This document shows, in pieces, positions 52,233 through 60,718 of a stretch of 64,000 nt of DNA (positions are counted from its first letter, which is position 1; every line of letters starts with the position of its first letter). The stretch is from contig CAKPGU010000010.1 in NCBI GenBank assembly GCA_934155265.1, forward strand, positions 1 to 64,000, read 5' to 3'. Both the position numbers and the translations under genes were made by a program. The DNA comes from an uncultured Clostridia bacterium. Lineage in GTDB: Bacteria; Bacillota; Clostridia; TANB77; CAG-508. The notes below the pieces were generated by a model that had not been told where the DNA came from, ran no database searches, and saw nothing but the letters and a program-made list of their open reading frames with translations.

Positions 52233-52715
52233 ATGTATCAGTTAGAATATTTGGATTTAGAAGCAGAAGATAAATATGAAGAAATAATCAAAAGAGTAAT
52301 AGAACAATGTTTTAAAGAAGAAAAAATCGAAAAATCAAAATTATATATAAGTATAATACTAACAAATCCTGAACATATTCATGAAATAAATAAACAATAT
52401 AGGAATGTAGATAGGGCAACCGATGTCCTATCATTTCCAATGTTTGAAAAAGATGAATTAGATGAAAAAATAAAAAATAATGATTTTGAGCATGAAGATG
52501 TATTAGGTGATATAGTAATTTCAATAGAGAAAGTAGAAGAACAAGCCAAAGAATATGGACATAGTTTTGAAAGAGAATTTGCATATATGTTAGTACATGG
52601 TTTTTACCACCTAATGGGATATGATCATATAGAAGATGATGATAAAGTTGTAATGAGAAAAAAAGAAGAAATAGTATTAAATAAATTAGGGATAACACGA
52701 GATGAACTTGGATAA
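52233..52715 (+). CDS. ybeY: endoribonuclease YbeY (rRNA maturation)
   Basis: 160 residues. The zinc-binding signature HGFYHLMGYDH (about 120-130) and the upstream RNVDRATDVLSFPMF and DVLGDIVIS segments are diagnostic for UPF0054/YbeY, which takes part in 16S rRNA 3' maturation and ribosome quality control. It follows the unknown gene by 25 bp. Later genes common in this cluster (dgkA, era) are absent, with DUF3048 next. Confidence 0.95.
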   Translation: MYQLEYLDLEAEDKYEEIIKRVIEQCFKEEKIEKSKLYISIILTNPEHIHEINKQYRNVDRATDVLSFPMFEKDELDEKIKNNDFEHEDVLGDIVISIEKVEEQAKEYGHSFEREFAYMLVHGFYHLMGYDHIEDDDKVVMRKKEEIVLNKLGITRDELG

Positions 52716-52739
52716 TAATCTTCTCTAATATAGGAAGGA

Positions 52740-53855
52740 ATGAAGTTTTTTATGAAAAATAAGAAAACTATGATTTTATTAGTGATTTTAGCGGTACTAG
52801 TAATAATAGCAGGAGGACTTCTTATATATAAAATAATTACGAAAGAGAAAATTGAACAAGTAAGTAGTAATGAAGATTACACTGAAGAAAATGATGATGT
52901 ATTGGTTGTAAACCCAAAACAAATAAAGACATTTAATGGAACTGACAGACCAATAGCTGTAATGATTGATAATCACTCAGGAGCATGGCCACAAGCTAAT
53001 TTGAATAAGGCATACTTAGTATATGAAATAGTTGTAGAAGGTGGAGAAACTAGACTAATGGCAGTATTTAAAGGACAAAACTTAGATAAGATAGGTCCAG
53101 TAAGAAGCTCAAGACACTATTTTCTTGATTATGCTTTAGAAAATGATGCAATATATGTACATCATGGATGGAGTCCACAAGCACAAAGCGATATATCAAG
53201 TTTAGGAGTAAATAATATAAATGGAATTCAAGAAAGTGGTTCGGATTTTTGGAGGGTAAAAGACAAATCAGCACCACATAATTTATTCACGTCAACAGAA
53301 AGCATATTAAAAATTGCTAAAAGAAAAGATTATGATACAACATCAAAGAAAAAAAGTATATTAAATTATGTAGCAGATGAAGTAGAATTGGATAAGAAAT
53401 ATCAAAAAAGTACTGATTCAACAGTAGAAACAGTAAATGATAAAAAGCAAAGCAGTATGCAAGCAATTAATGTAACAATTCCACATTCAAATCTTCAAAC
53501 TGTAAAATATGAATATGACGCAAATTCCAAAACATATAAAAGATATGCACGAAACAAACTACAAACAGATTATATTACAAAAGAACCTGTTACAACAAAA
53601 AATATAATTATAACAATGTGTGATAATTATACATTAACAGATAGTGAAAATAAAGGAAGACAAGGATTAAAAAATATAGGAACATTTGATGGTTATTATA
53701 TTACAAATGGACAAGCAATAAAAATAAAATGTATTAAAACTGACAGAAAAGAACAAACTGTTTATAAAGATTTAGAAGGTAATGAAATTGATGTTAATGA
53801 TGGAAATACATTTATAAATATTTGTCCAACTGATGCAAAAGTTGTAATTGAATAA
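52740..53855 (+). CDS. DUF3048 (YerB-like) membrane-anchored protein
   Basis: 371 residues; ATG 52752 is an alternative start. An N-terminal membrane helix (about 10-32) precedes the extracytoplasmic DUF3048 domain: RPIAVMIDNHSGAWPQANLNKA, quoted here as RPIAVMIDNHSGAWPQ, then GETRLMAVF, IGPVRSSRHYFLDYA and ITMCDNYTL at the C-terminus. No lipobox cysteine is visible, unlike YerB. Function unknown. It lies 24 bp after ybeY and probably shares its transcript. Confidence 0.88.
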   Translation: MKFFMKNKKTMILLVILAVLVIIAGGLLIYKIITKEKIEQVSSNEDYTEENDDVLVVNPKQIKTFNGTDRPIAVMIDNHSGAWPQANLNKAYLVYEIVVEGGETRLMAVFKGQNLDKIGPVRSSRHYFLDYALENDAIYVHHGWSPQAQSDISSLGVNNINGIQESGSDFWRVKDKSAPHNLFTSTESILKIAKRKDYDTTSKKKSILNYVADEVELDKKYQKSTDSTVETVNDKKQSSMQAINVTIPHSNLQTVKYEYDANSKTYKRYARNKLQTDYITKEPVTTKNIIITMCDNYTLTDSENKGRQGLKNIGTFDGYYITNGQAIKIKCIKTDRKEQTVYKDLEGNEIDVNDGNTFINICPTDAKVVIE

Positions 53856-53891
53856 AAAATTAAAATAAAATGTTTTAAAATTTCAAAAAAG

Positions 53892-53900
53892 TGATATAAT
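53892..53900 (+). promoter_or_regulatory. extended -10 promoter of ldh
   Basis: TGATATAAT is a TGn-TATAAT element 33 bp before ldh. Confidence 0.55.
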
Positions 53901-53933
53901 ATTACCGACAAAAAGAGAAGAGGAGGAATTTAT

Positions 53934-54890
53934 ATGAATACAAACAAAAAAGTAGTATTAGTAGGAACAGGATTTGTAGGAATGAGCATGGCATATGCTA
54001 TGATGAATCAGGGAGGAGTAGACGAACTTGTACTAATAGATGTACTAAAAGATAAAGCCAAAGGAGAAGAAATGGATTTGTCACATGGATTACCATATGC
54101 TCCTCAAAAAATGGATATAAAAGCAGGAGATTATTCAGAATGTAAAGATGCAAATATCGTAGTAATTACAGCGGGATTACCACAGAAACCAGGACAATCA
54201 AGATTAGAACTAGCTGTTGCAAACACAAAAATAGTAAAAGAAATAACTGAACAAGTAATGGCAAATGGATTTAATGGAGTATTTATAATTGCAAGTAATC
54301 CGGTAGATTTAATGTCATATGTAGTTGCACAAGTTTCAGGATTACCAAAATCAAGAGTAATAGGATCTGGAACAGTTTTAGACACAGCACGTTTAAGATA
54401 TTTAATTGCAGAATACTTAGATGTTTCAAGCAAAAACGTTCATGCATATATATTAGGAGAACATGGAGATTCTTCATTAGTTCCATGGGATCATTGTTAT
54501 GTAGGATGCAAAAAAATGACAGATATAATGAGTGATAATAATCATCCAATGGAAGATTTAAAGAAAATTCATGATGGAGTATGGCAAGCAGCATATGAAA
54601 TTATAGAAAAGAAAAGAGCAACATATTATGGAATAGGAATGGCATTAAACAGAATTATAAAAGCGGTGTTAAATGATGAAAATTCAATACTTACAGTATC
54701 AACATATCAAAATGGTGAATATACTCAAGAAGGAATGTATATTGGAGTTCCAGCAATTATCAACAAAAATGGAGTAAAAGAAATTTTAGAGTTAAAATTA
54801 AATGATGAGGATCAAGCTAAGTTTGATCATAGTTGTGATATTATGAAAGAAAATATAAAAAATGAAATTGATCCAATATTAAATGCATAA
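53934..54890 (+). CDS. ldh: L-lactate dehydrogenase
   Basis: 318 residues. NAD-binding VGTGFVGMSMAYAM (10-23), substrate loop KPGQSR with Gln88 (which specifies lactate rather than malate) and Arg90, then DTARLR (Asp150, Arg153) and the catalytic GEHGDS (His177). It reduces pyruvate to lactate and regenerates NAD+, which suggests fermentative growth. GAGGAGG precedes ATG 53934. It is a single-gene unit with its own promoter and terminator. Confidence 0.96.
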   Translation: MNTNKKVVLVGTGFVGMSMAYAMMNQGGVDELVLIDVLKDKAKGEEMDLSHGLPYAPQKMDIKAGDYSECKDANIVVITAGLPQKPGQSRLELAVANTKIVKEITEQVMANGFNGVFIIASNPVDLMSYVVAQVSGLPKSRVIGSGTVLDTARLRYLIAEYLDVSSKNVHAYILGEHGDSSLVPWDHCYVGCKKMTDIMSDNNHPMEDLKKIHDGVWQAAYEIIEKKRATYYGIGMALNRIIKAVLNDENSILTVSTYQNGEYTQEGMYIGVPAIINKNGVKEILELKLNDEDQAKFDHSCDIMKENIKNEIDPILNA

Positions 54891-54899
54891 GCAAAATGT

Positions 54900-54928
54900 A
54901 AGAAAGAGCTAGAAAGTTCTTTCTTTTT
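54900..54928 (+). terminator. terminator of ldh
   Basis: AAGAAAGAGCT (54900-54910) pairs with AGTTCTTTCTT (54915-54925, one G-T pair), followed by TTT. Confidence 0.75.
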
Positions 54929-54930
54929 AC

Positions 54931-54959
54931 TTGTAATTTTCTTAAAAACGGTATATAAT
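54931..54959 (+). promoter_or_regulatory. promoter of the gatCAB cluster
   Basis: TTGTAA (54931-54936), 17-bp spacer, TATAAT (54954-54959). Confidence 0.78.
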
Positions 54960-54994
54960 AAGCACATTGAAAAGAATGTACGAGGAGGTTAATT

Positions 54995-55282
54995 ATGAAA
55001 GTAAGTAAAGAAGAGATATTACACATTGCCAATTTGGCACAATTAACACTAGAAGAAGACGAAATAGAGAAATACATGTTACATTTGCAAGACATATTAA
55101 ATTTTGCAAATATTGTAAACAATGCTCCTGTTGACGGATTAGATATAACAATAGGTGCTAATGAAGCGAAGAACGTATTTAGAAAAGATGAGATAAAGAG
55201 ATTTGAAGATGTAGATAGTTTATTAGAAAATGCACCAACACAAGATCAGCATATGTTTAAGCTACCAAAAGTTTTGAATTAG
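54995..55282 (+). CDS. gatC: glutamyl/aspartyl-tRNA amidotransferase subunit C
   Basis: 95 residues: VSKEEILHIANLAQLTLEEDEI at the N-terminus (quoted as ILHIANLAQLTLEEDE) and the C-terminal DEIKRF / MFKLPKVL pattern, both typical of GatC. It wraps around GatA and stabilises the GatCAB complex, which converts Glu-tRNA-Gln and Asp-tRNA-Asn to the amides. A GAGGAGG site precedes ATG 54995. It is separated from gatA by 105 bp containing two repeat copies. Confidence 0.94.
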   Translation: MKVSKEEILHIANLAQLTLEEDEIEKYMLHLQDILNFANIVNNAPVDGLDITIGANEAKNVFRKDEIKRFEDVDSLLENAPTQDQHMFKLPKVLN

Positions 55283-55290
55283 AAATGTAA

Positions 55291-55364
55291 AAAATGTACC
55301 CGGTCCTAAATTGATAAAATGTAAAAAATTGTCAAAAAGTGCAAAATGTACCCGGTCCAAAATT
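55291..55364 (+). repeat. two copies of a 22-bp intergenic repeat between gatC and gatA
   Basis: AAAATGTACCCGGTCC followed by (T/A)AAATT occurs at 55291-55312 and 55343-55364, 52 bp apart. Copy A is at 44426. The GC-rich core TACCCGGTCC stands out in an A/T background. Confidence 0.75.
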
Positions 55365-55387
55365 TACAAAATTAAAGGAGGAAGAAC

Positions 55388-56875
55388 ATGGATATTACAG
55401 AATTAACAGTACATGAATTACAAGAAAAAATAAAAAATAAAGAATTATCTGTAACAGAGATAACAAAAGCTTATGTAGATAGAATAAAAGAGAAAGAACC
55501 TGAAGTTCAAGCATTTATAACGGAGCTTACTGAAGAAGGTATGAAACAAGCTGAAGAAATCCAAGCTAAAATGGATAAAGGAGAAGAGGTTGGAAAATTA
55601 GCTGGAATACCAATAGGTATAAAAGATATAATTTGTACAAAAGGTGTTAAAACTACATGTGCGTCTAAAATGCTAGAGAATTTTGTTGCACCTTATGATG
55701 CAACAGTTATGAATAAAATTAATGCAGAAGAAATGATTGATTTAGGTAAATTAAATATGGATGAATTTGCAATGGGAGGTTCAACAGAATATTCATACTT
55801 TAAGAAAACAAGAAATCCATGGGTTTTATCAAGAGTTCCAGGTGGTTCTTCAGGTGGTTCTGCAGCAGCAGTTGCAGCTAATATGGTGCCATGGGCATTA
55901 GGAACTGATACAGGTGGAAGTATCCGTCAACCAGCATCATTTTGTGGAGTTGTAGGATTAAAACCAACATATGGACTAGTTTCAAGATATGGTGTAGTTG
56001 CATTTGCATCATCACTTGATCAAGTTGGTGTATTTACAAAAGATGTACAAGATTGTGCAGAATTATTAAATGTAATTTCAGGATATGATGAAATGGATAC
56101 AACATCAGTGGATGTAGGTCCAAAAGATTATACAAAATCATTACAGAAAGATATTAAAGGACTAAAAATAGGAGTTCCAAAGGAATTCTATGGAGAAGGA
56201 ATAAATCCAGAAGTTAAAGCATCCTTAGAAAAAGCAATTGAAGAATATAAGAAAATGGGAGCAGAAGTAGAAGAATTCTCATTAGACATTGCAAATTATG
56301 CATTAGCAACATATTATATAATTGCATGTGCAGAGGCAAGTTCAAATTTAGGAAGATATGATGGTATAAGATACACATATAGATCACCAGAAGCAAAAAC
56401 TCTAAAAGAAATTTATAAGAAATCTAGAAGCGAAGCTTTTGGGGCAGAGGTAAAAAGAAGAATTATACTTGGAACTTATGTATTATCTTCAGGATATTAT
56501 GATGCATATTATAAAAAAGCTCAACAAGTTCGTACACTTGTAATGAATGAATTTAATAAAGCATTTGAAAAGTATGATATTATAGTAACTCCAGTATCTC
56601 CAACAACAGCATTTAAATTAGGTGAAAGATCAACAAATCCTATGGAAATGTATTTAGCAGATATTTGTACAGTTTCTGTAAATATAGCAGGACTTCCTGG
56701 AATGTCAGTACCTTGTGGTGTAGATAGTCAAGGACTTCCAATAGGTATGCAAATTATAGGAAATAAATTTAGCGAAGAAACAATTATAAAAGCTGCATAT
56801 GCTTATGAACAAGCAACAAACTTCCGCGAGAAATATAAACCAACATTTAAAAGAGAAGGAGGTGAAAAATTTTAA
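55388..56875 (+). CDS. gatA: glutamyl/aspartyl-tRNA amidotransferase subunit A
   Basis: 495-residue amidase-signature enzyme that releases ammonia from glutamine. The catalytic triad is visible as Lys79 (GIKDIICTKG), cis-Ser154 (GGSSGGSAAA) and Ser178 (TDTGGSIRQPASF). AAAGGAGG precedes ATG 55388. The rest of the complex is in gatC and gatB on either side. Confidence 0.97.
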   Translation: MDITELTVHELQEKIKNKELSVTEITKAYVDRIKEKEPEVQAFITELTEEGMKQAEEIQAKMDKGEEVGKLAGIPIGIKDIICTKGVKTTCASKMLENFVAPYDATVMNKINAEEMIDLGKLNMDEFAMGGSTEYSYFKKTRNPWVLSRVPGGSSGGSAAAVAANMVPWALGTDTGGSIRQPASFCGVVGLKPTYGLVSRYGVVAFASSLDQVGVFTKDVQDCAELLNVISGYDEMDTTSVDVGPKDYTKSLQKDIKGLKIGVPKEFYGEGINPEVKASLEKAIEEYKKMGAEVEEFSLDIANYALATYYIIACAEASSNLGRYDGIRYTYRSPEAKTLKEIYKKSRSEAFGAEVKRRIILGTYVLSSGYYDAYYKKAQQVRTLVMNEFNKAFEKYDIIVTPVSPTTAFKLGERSTNPMEMYLADICTVSVNIAGLPGMSVPCGVDSQGLPIGMQIIGNKFSEETIIKAAYAYEQATNFREKYKPTFKREGGEKF

Positions 56876-56899
56876 AGAGAATGGTTATATTGCTAGGCA

Positions 56900-56969
56900 G
56901 AATTAAATTAAAACGCGGTTACATACCACCAGTATGCTCCCTTGCCTTTTAATTTAATTCTAACACCGC
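56900..56969 (+). ncRNA. structured spacer between gatA and gatB (candidate RNA element)
   Basis: GAATTAAATTAAAA (56900-56913) is perfectly complementary to TTTTAATTTAATTC (56947-56960). The 33-nt, GC-richer loop holds a second hairpin (CATAC/GTATG) and begins CGCGGTTA, which can pair with TAACACCGC (56961-56969) outside the stem, making a pseudoknot or alternative fold. It ends a few bases before the gatB start region. It matches no riboswitch class I know. Confidence 0.5.
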
Positions 56970-56996
56970 AAGATGACTATTATCTTTAAAATAATT

Positions 56997-58433
56997 ATGA
57001 GAGAAGATTATGAAGTAGTAATGGGCTTAGAAGTCCATGCAGAACTATCAACAAAAACAAAAATATTCTGTAGTTGTCCAACAAAATTTGGAGCAGAACC
57101 AAACACACAAGTATGCCCAATATGTATGGCAATGCCAGGAACATTACCAAAATTAAATGAAAAAGTAGTAGAATATGCAGTAAGAGCAGGACTTGCAACA
57201 AATTGTGAAATATCAAGAAACAGTAAAAATGATAGAAAAAACTATTTCTATCCAGATTTACCAAAAGCATATCAAATATCACAATTTGACAAGCCACTAT
57301 GTGAACATGGATATATTGAAATAGAAACAAGTAAAGGAAAGAAAAAAATAGGAATAACTCGTATCCATATAGAAGAAGATGCAGGTAAATTAAATCATGA
57401 CGATTTTGGAGGAGGAGCTTTAGTAGATCTAAATAGAGCAGGTGTACCTCTAATAGAAATTGTATCAGAACCAGATTTTCGTTCAATAGAAGAAGTTGAT
57501 GCGTATTTGAAAAAATTAAAATCAATACTTGAATATATTGAGGTATCTGATTGTAAAATGCAAGAAGGTTCATTTAGAGCAGATGTAAACACATCAATAC
57601 GTCCAGTAGGTTCAGAAAAACTTGGAACTCGTACAGAAATGAAAAATATGAACTCATTTAGAAGTATTACTAGAGCACTTGAATATGAAATAGATAGACA
57701 AGTTGATGTTATAGACAATGGTGGAGAAGTTGAGCAAGAAACATTAAGATGGGATGAAGTATCTGGAAGAACATTTTCAATGAGAGATAAAGAAGATGCA
57801 CAAGATTATAGATATTTTCCAGAACCAGATTTAGTTGCAATAAAATTATCAGAAGAATATATAGAAAATATAAAAAATAGTTTACCAGAAATGCCAGAAA
57901 GCAGAAAGCAAAGATATTTAACAGAATATAAATTATCTGAAAAAGACGCAGGAATTATAACTGCTTCAAAATATTTATCAGATTTATTTGAAAAAGCTTC
58001 TGAAATCTGTGGAAACTATAAAGCAGTAAACAACTGGATAATATCAGATATTTCTAGAATCTTAAATGAAACCGAAATGAACCCAATTGAAATACCTTTT
58101 GATGCTAAACAATTGGCTAAATTGGTTGAATTAATTGATAAAGGAACAATTAGTTCAAGTATTGGTAAAAAAGTATTAACAGAATTATTTGAAAATCCAA
58201 GAGATCCAGAAGATATTATTAAAGAAAAAGGATGGATTCAAATTTCTGATGAAGGTGCAATAAAAGAGATAGTAACAAAAATAATTGAAGCAAATCCTCA
58301 ATCAGTTGCTGATTATAAAGCAGGAAAAGATAGAGCTTTAGGATTCTTAGTGGGACAAGCTATGAAAGAAACTAAAGGAAAAGCAAACCCACAAATGCTT
58401 AATAAAATGTTTGCAGAAGAGTTAAAAAAATAA
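56997..58433 (+). CDS. gatB: glutamyl/aspartyl-tRNA amidotransferase subunit B
   Basis: 478 residues from ATG 56997, which gives the usual start REDYEVVMGLEVHAEL; an in-frame ATG at 56973 is possible. The kinase-like domain has FCSCPTKFG and CPICMAMPG (Cys pair sites for zinc), DLNRAGVPLIEIVSEPD and FRADVNTSIRP. The C-terminal YqeY-like tail ends in QMLNKMF. GatB phosphorylates and amidates the tRNA-bound carboxylate. Neither start has a convincing Shine-Dalgarno, which makes the structured spacer upstream interesting. Confidence 0.96.
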   Translation: MREDYEVVMGLEVHAELSTKTKIFCSCPTKFGAEPNTQVCPICMAMPGTLPKLNEKVVEYAVRAGLATNCEISRNSKNDRKNYFYPDLPKAYQISQFDKPLCEHGYIEIETSKGKKKIGITRIHIEEDAGKLNHDDFGGGALVDLNRAGVPLIEIVSEPDFRSIEEVDAYLKKLKSILEYIEVSDCKMQEGSFRADVNTSIRPVGSEKLGTRTEMKNMNSFRSITRALEYEIDRQVDVIDNGGEVEQETLRWDEVSGRTFSMRDKEDAQDYRYFPEPDLVAIKLSEEYIENIKNSLPEMPESRKQRYLTEYKLSEKDAGIITASKYLSDLFEKASEICGNYKAVNNWIISDISRILNETEMNPIEIPFDAKQLAKLVELIDKGTISSSIGKKVLTELFENPRDPEDIIKEKGWIQISDEGAIKEIVTKIIEANPQSVADYKAGKDRALGFLVGQAMKETKGKANPQMLNKMFAEELKK

Positions 58434-58470
58434 TTTTTGTATATAAAATCGACTCTTTTGTATACATAAC

Positions 58471-58499
58471 TTGCAAAAGAAGCATAAAAGTGGTATAAT
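58471..58499 (+). promoter_or_regulatory. sigma-A promoter
   Basis: TTGCAA (58471-58476), 17-bp spacer, TATAAT (58494-58499) with TGG before it. Confidence 0.75.
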
Positions 58500-58549
58500 A
58501 AAAGATGCAACAGGCTTAAATAGCATTATATAAACAGGAGGAAAAAAAC

Positions 58550-58780
58550 ATGGTTTTAGCTGAAACAGAAATCATAAGAAACAAAAACAACAATAAGGTA
58601 TCTCTTTTTGAAAGAGTTTGGACAAATGATGGGTTTATCTGGTATCTAATTCCTGGTGAAACAAAGGAATGGCCTAATGGTAACCCACACAGAGTTTTAT
58701 ATGAAAATCTCTTAGGAAACCGATTGGTAGTTTGGCTAAACGAAGTTGGAGGCATGATTTATAATCGTGTTTATTCCTAA
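58550..58780 (+). CDS. hypothetical small protein
   Basis: 76 residues, not recognised. It is rich in aromatic residues (WTNDGFIWYLIPGETKEWP) and N/G, suggests a small beta fold and has no membrane helix. Codon use is visibly less A/T-biased than the neighbours (CTC, CGA, CGT, GGT, GGC), resembling the gene at 28087, so it may be acquired. AGGAGG precedes ATG 58550. It has a strong promoter and terminator of its own and lies after gatB. Confidence 0.62.
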   Translation: MVLAETEIIRNKNNNKVSLFERVWTNDGFIWYLIPGETKEWPNGNPHRVLYENLLGNRLVVWLNEVGGMIYNRVYS

Positions 58781-58782
58781 AG

Positions 58783-58812
58783 AAGGAGCGCACCAAATGG
58801 TGCGTTCCTTTA
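58783..58812. terminator. terminator after the small gene
   Basis: AAGGAGCGCACCA (58783-58795) pairs with TGGTGCGTTCCTT (58798-58810, one G-T pair), loop AA. Its short T-tract means it could also end the convergent PBP transcript. Confidence 0.75.
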
Positions 58813-58832
58813 ATATTATATAATAATGATTA

Positions 58833-60599
58833 TTATTTTTTTGTATCTAGATAAGGTAAAACTTCACCCAATATTTTACCACCAACAGGTGCTGCAACAC
58901 CACCTCCTTGATGTCCCCCCTCACCAGTAGGATTATACAAAGTAATTAATAAAACAATTTCAGGATTATCAGTTTCAGCAACACCACAAAAAGAAGTAAC
59001 ATATTTTCCAGTATTAACACCATCTTCAGAAGTACCAGTTTTTCCACCAACCTGATAACCTTCGACTCTTGCATTTTTTCCAGTACCTTCAGAAACAACA
59101 CTATTCATCATACTAAGAACTTTTTGAGCATTTTCTTTTGAAATAATTTGTTCACCAGTTTCAATAGGCATATCAGTAAATTCGCTAGTTACACTATTTT
59201 GAACACTTCTAACAATACGAGGCTTTATATAAACACCATTATTAGCAATAGAAGAAACTGCGGTAATCATTTGGAGAGGAGTAATTTCGAATCTTTGACC
59301 AAAACTAATAGTAGCAAGTTCAACAGGACCAGCTTTTTCTTCTTTTACAAAAATACTATTTGCTTCACCAGGGAGTTTAATCCCAGTTTTAGAAAATAAT
59401 CCGAATTTTCGTAAATATTCATAATATTTTGTAACACCAATTTTTTGACCTAATCCAATAAAAACAGGGTTACAAGAATTCATTAAAGCTAATCTTAAAC
59501 TTTCAGAACCATGTGGTCTATAATATCTCCAACATTTAATTCTAGTTTTAGCAACTTCAATTGCACCAGTACAGCAGAATTGACCTTGCTGATCTATATC
59601 AGTAACAATACCTTCTTGAAGAGCAGCAGAAGCAGTAACAGTTTTAAAAACAGAACCAGGTTCATAAGTATCAGAAACAGCTTTATTTCTCCACATACCT
59701 TGTAAGGCAATAGATTTTGCTTGTGAATCCATAGAATCCCATTCAGATTTTAATTCATCAGTATGAGGTTCATAAGGTGAATTTAAATCATAACTTGGAT
59801 ATGTTGCCATAGCTAAAATATCACCATTACGTGGATCCATTGCGATAATACTGCCACCATCTGTGCAAATATTATCAATACAAGCTTCTTCTAAATATTT
59901 TTCAACAATAGATTGAATTGTCATATCAATAGTTAGATATAAATTATTTCCATCAATTGCAGCAACATAATCTTCATCACCAAGACTAATACCAGCTGCA
60001 TTGGTTTGCCTATTTATTTTTCCATTAGTACCTTTTAATTCATCATCATATTTTGCTTCAACACCATCTAAACCTTGATTATCACTACCACAAAATCCAA
60101 TAACTTGTGCAGCAAGATCTCCATAAGGATAATATCTTTTAGAATCTTCATCAATATTAATACCAGTAGTTATTCCGTTTTGTTCCATCCAAGATCTTAA
60201 TTCATCAGCCTTTTCTTTATCAACTTTTTTTACAATTATTTCGATAGAACTTCTTTTAGTAACTTTTTTTAAAACTTTATCATAATCAAGTTCAAAAATA
60301 TCACTCAAGGCTTTTGCGACTTTTTCTTTGTTTTCATCAGATATATTGGTTGGATTTACACTTACAAATTCAACACTAGAACTTTCTGCTAAAATATATT
60401 TACCAGTTGAATCATAAATAGTGCCTCTTTTTGCCGTTATAGTTCTACTCTGGGATTGTTGGGTTCCAGCTTTTTCACTTAATTCAGCTCCCCATACGAA
60501 TTGAATATAAGCTAATCTTGTTGTTAACAATGTTAACACAATTAAAACAGTAAATAATGCATTTCTCATTTTCTTTTTATTACTTAAAGAAATCGGCAT
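58833..60599 (-). CDS. class B penicillin-binding protein (FtsI/SpoVD type)
   Basis: 588 residues. An N-terminal membrane helix (about 14-34) is followed by the class B dimerisation domain (RGTIYDSTGKYILAES) and a transpeptidase domain with nucleophile Ser316 (GSVFKT, S-x-x-K), S375-C-N and K520-T-G-T. It cross-links peptidoglycan in division or spore cortex synthesis. The C-terminus ends soon after the transpeptidase domain without PASTA domains, unlike B. subtilis SpoVD. GGAGG precedes ATG 60599. No mur or ftsL gene is adjacent. Confidence 0.92.
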   Translation of the reverse strand: MPISLSNKKKMRNALFTVLIVLTLLTTRLAYIQFVWGAELSEKAGTQQSQSRTITAKRGTIYDSTGKYILAESSSVEFVSVNPTNISDENKEKVAKALSDIFELDYDKVLKKVTKRSSIEIIVKKVDKEKADELRSWMEQNGITTGINIDEDSKRYYPYGDLAAQVIGFCGSDNQGLDGVEAKYDDELKGTNGKINRQTNAAGISLGDEDYVAAIDGNNLYLTIDMTIQSIVEKYLEEACIDNICTDGGSIIAMDPRNGDILAMATYPSYDLNSPYEPHTDELKSEWDSMDSQAKSIALQGMWRNKAVSDTYEPGSVFKTVTASAALQEGIVTDIDQQGQFCCTGAIEVAKTRIKCWRYYRPHGSESLRLALMNSCNPVFIGLGQKIGVTKYYEYLRKFGLFSKTGIKLPGEANSIFVKEEKAGPVELATISFGQRFEITPLQMITAVSSIANNGVYIKPRIVRSVQNSVTSEFTDMPIETGEQIISKENAQKVLSMMNSVVSEGTGKNARVEGYQVGGKTGTSEDGVNTGKYVTSFCGVAETDNPEIVLLITLYNPTGEGGHQGGGVAAPVGGKILGEVLPYLDTKK

Positions 60600-60668
60600 A
60601 AAAACCTCCTATAAATTTAATCTCTTATAAATTTATGCAGATATAAAGAATAATATAAGAGAAATAGA

Positions 60669-60697
60669 TTGACATTATAATAAAACTTTGATAAAAC
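60669..60697 (+). promoter_or_regulatory. promoter of pyrBI
   Basis: TTGACA (60669-60674), 17-bp spacer, TAAAAC (60692-60697). The leader is only about 15 nt, so no PyrR-type attenuator fits. Confidence 0.6.
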
Positions 60698-60718
60698 TAA
60701 TAAAAAAGGAGAAAAATT

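Noticed and set aside
60600..60718. PyrR-type attenuator before pyrBI
   Set aside because: The promoter leaves only about 15 nt of leader and no terminator/antiterminator pair is present.
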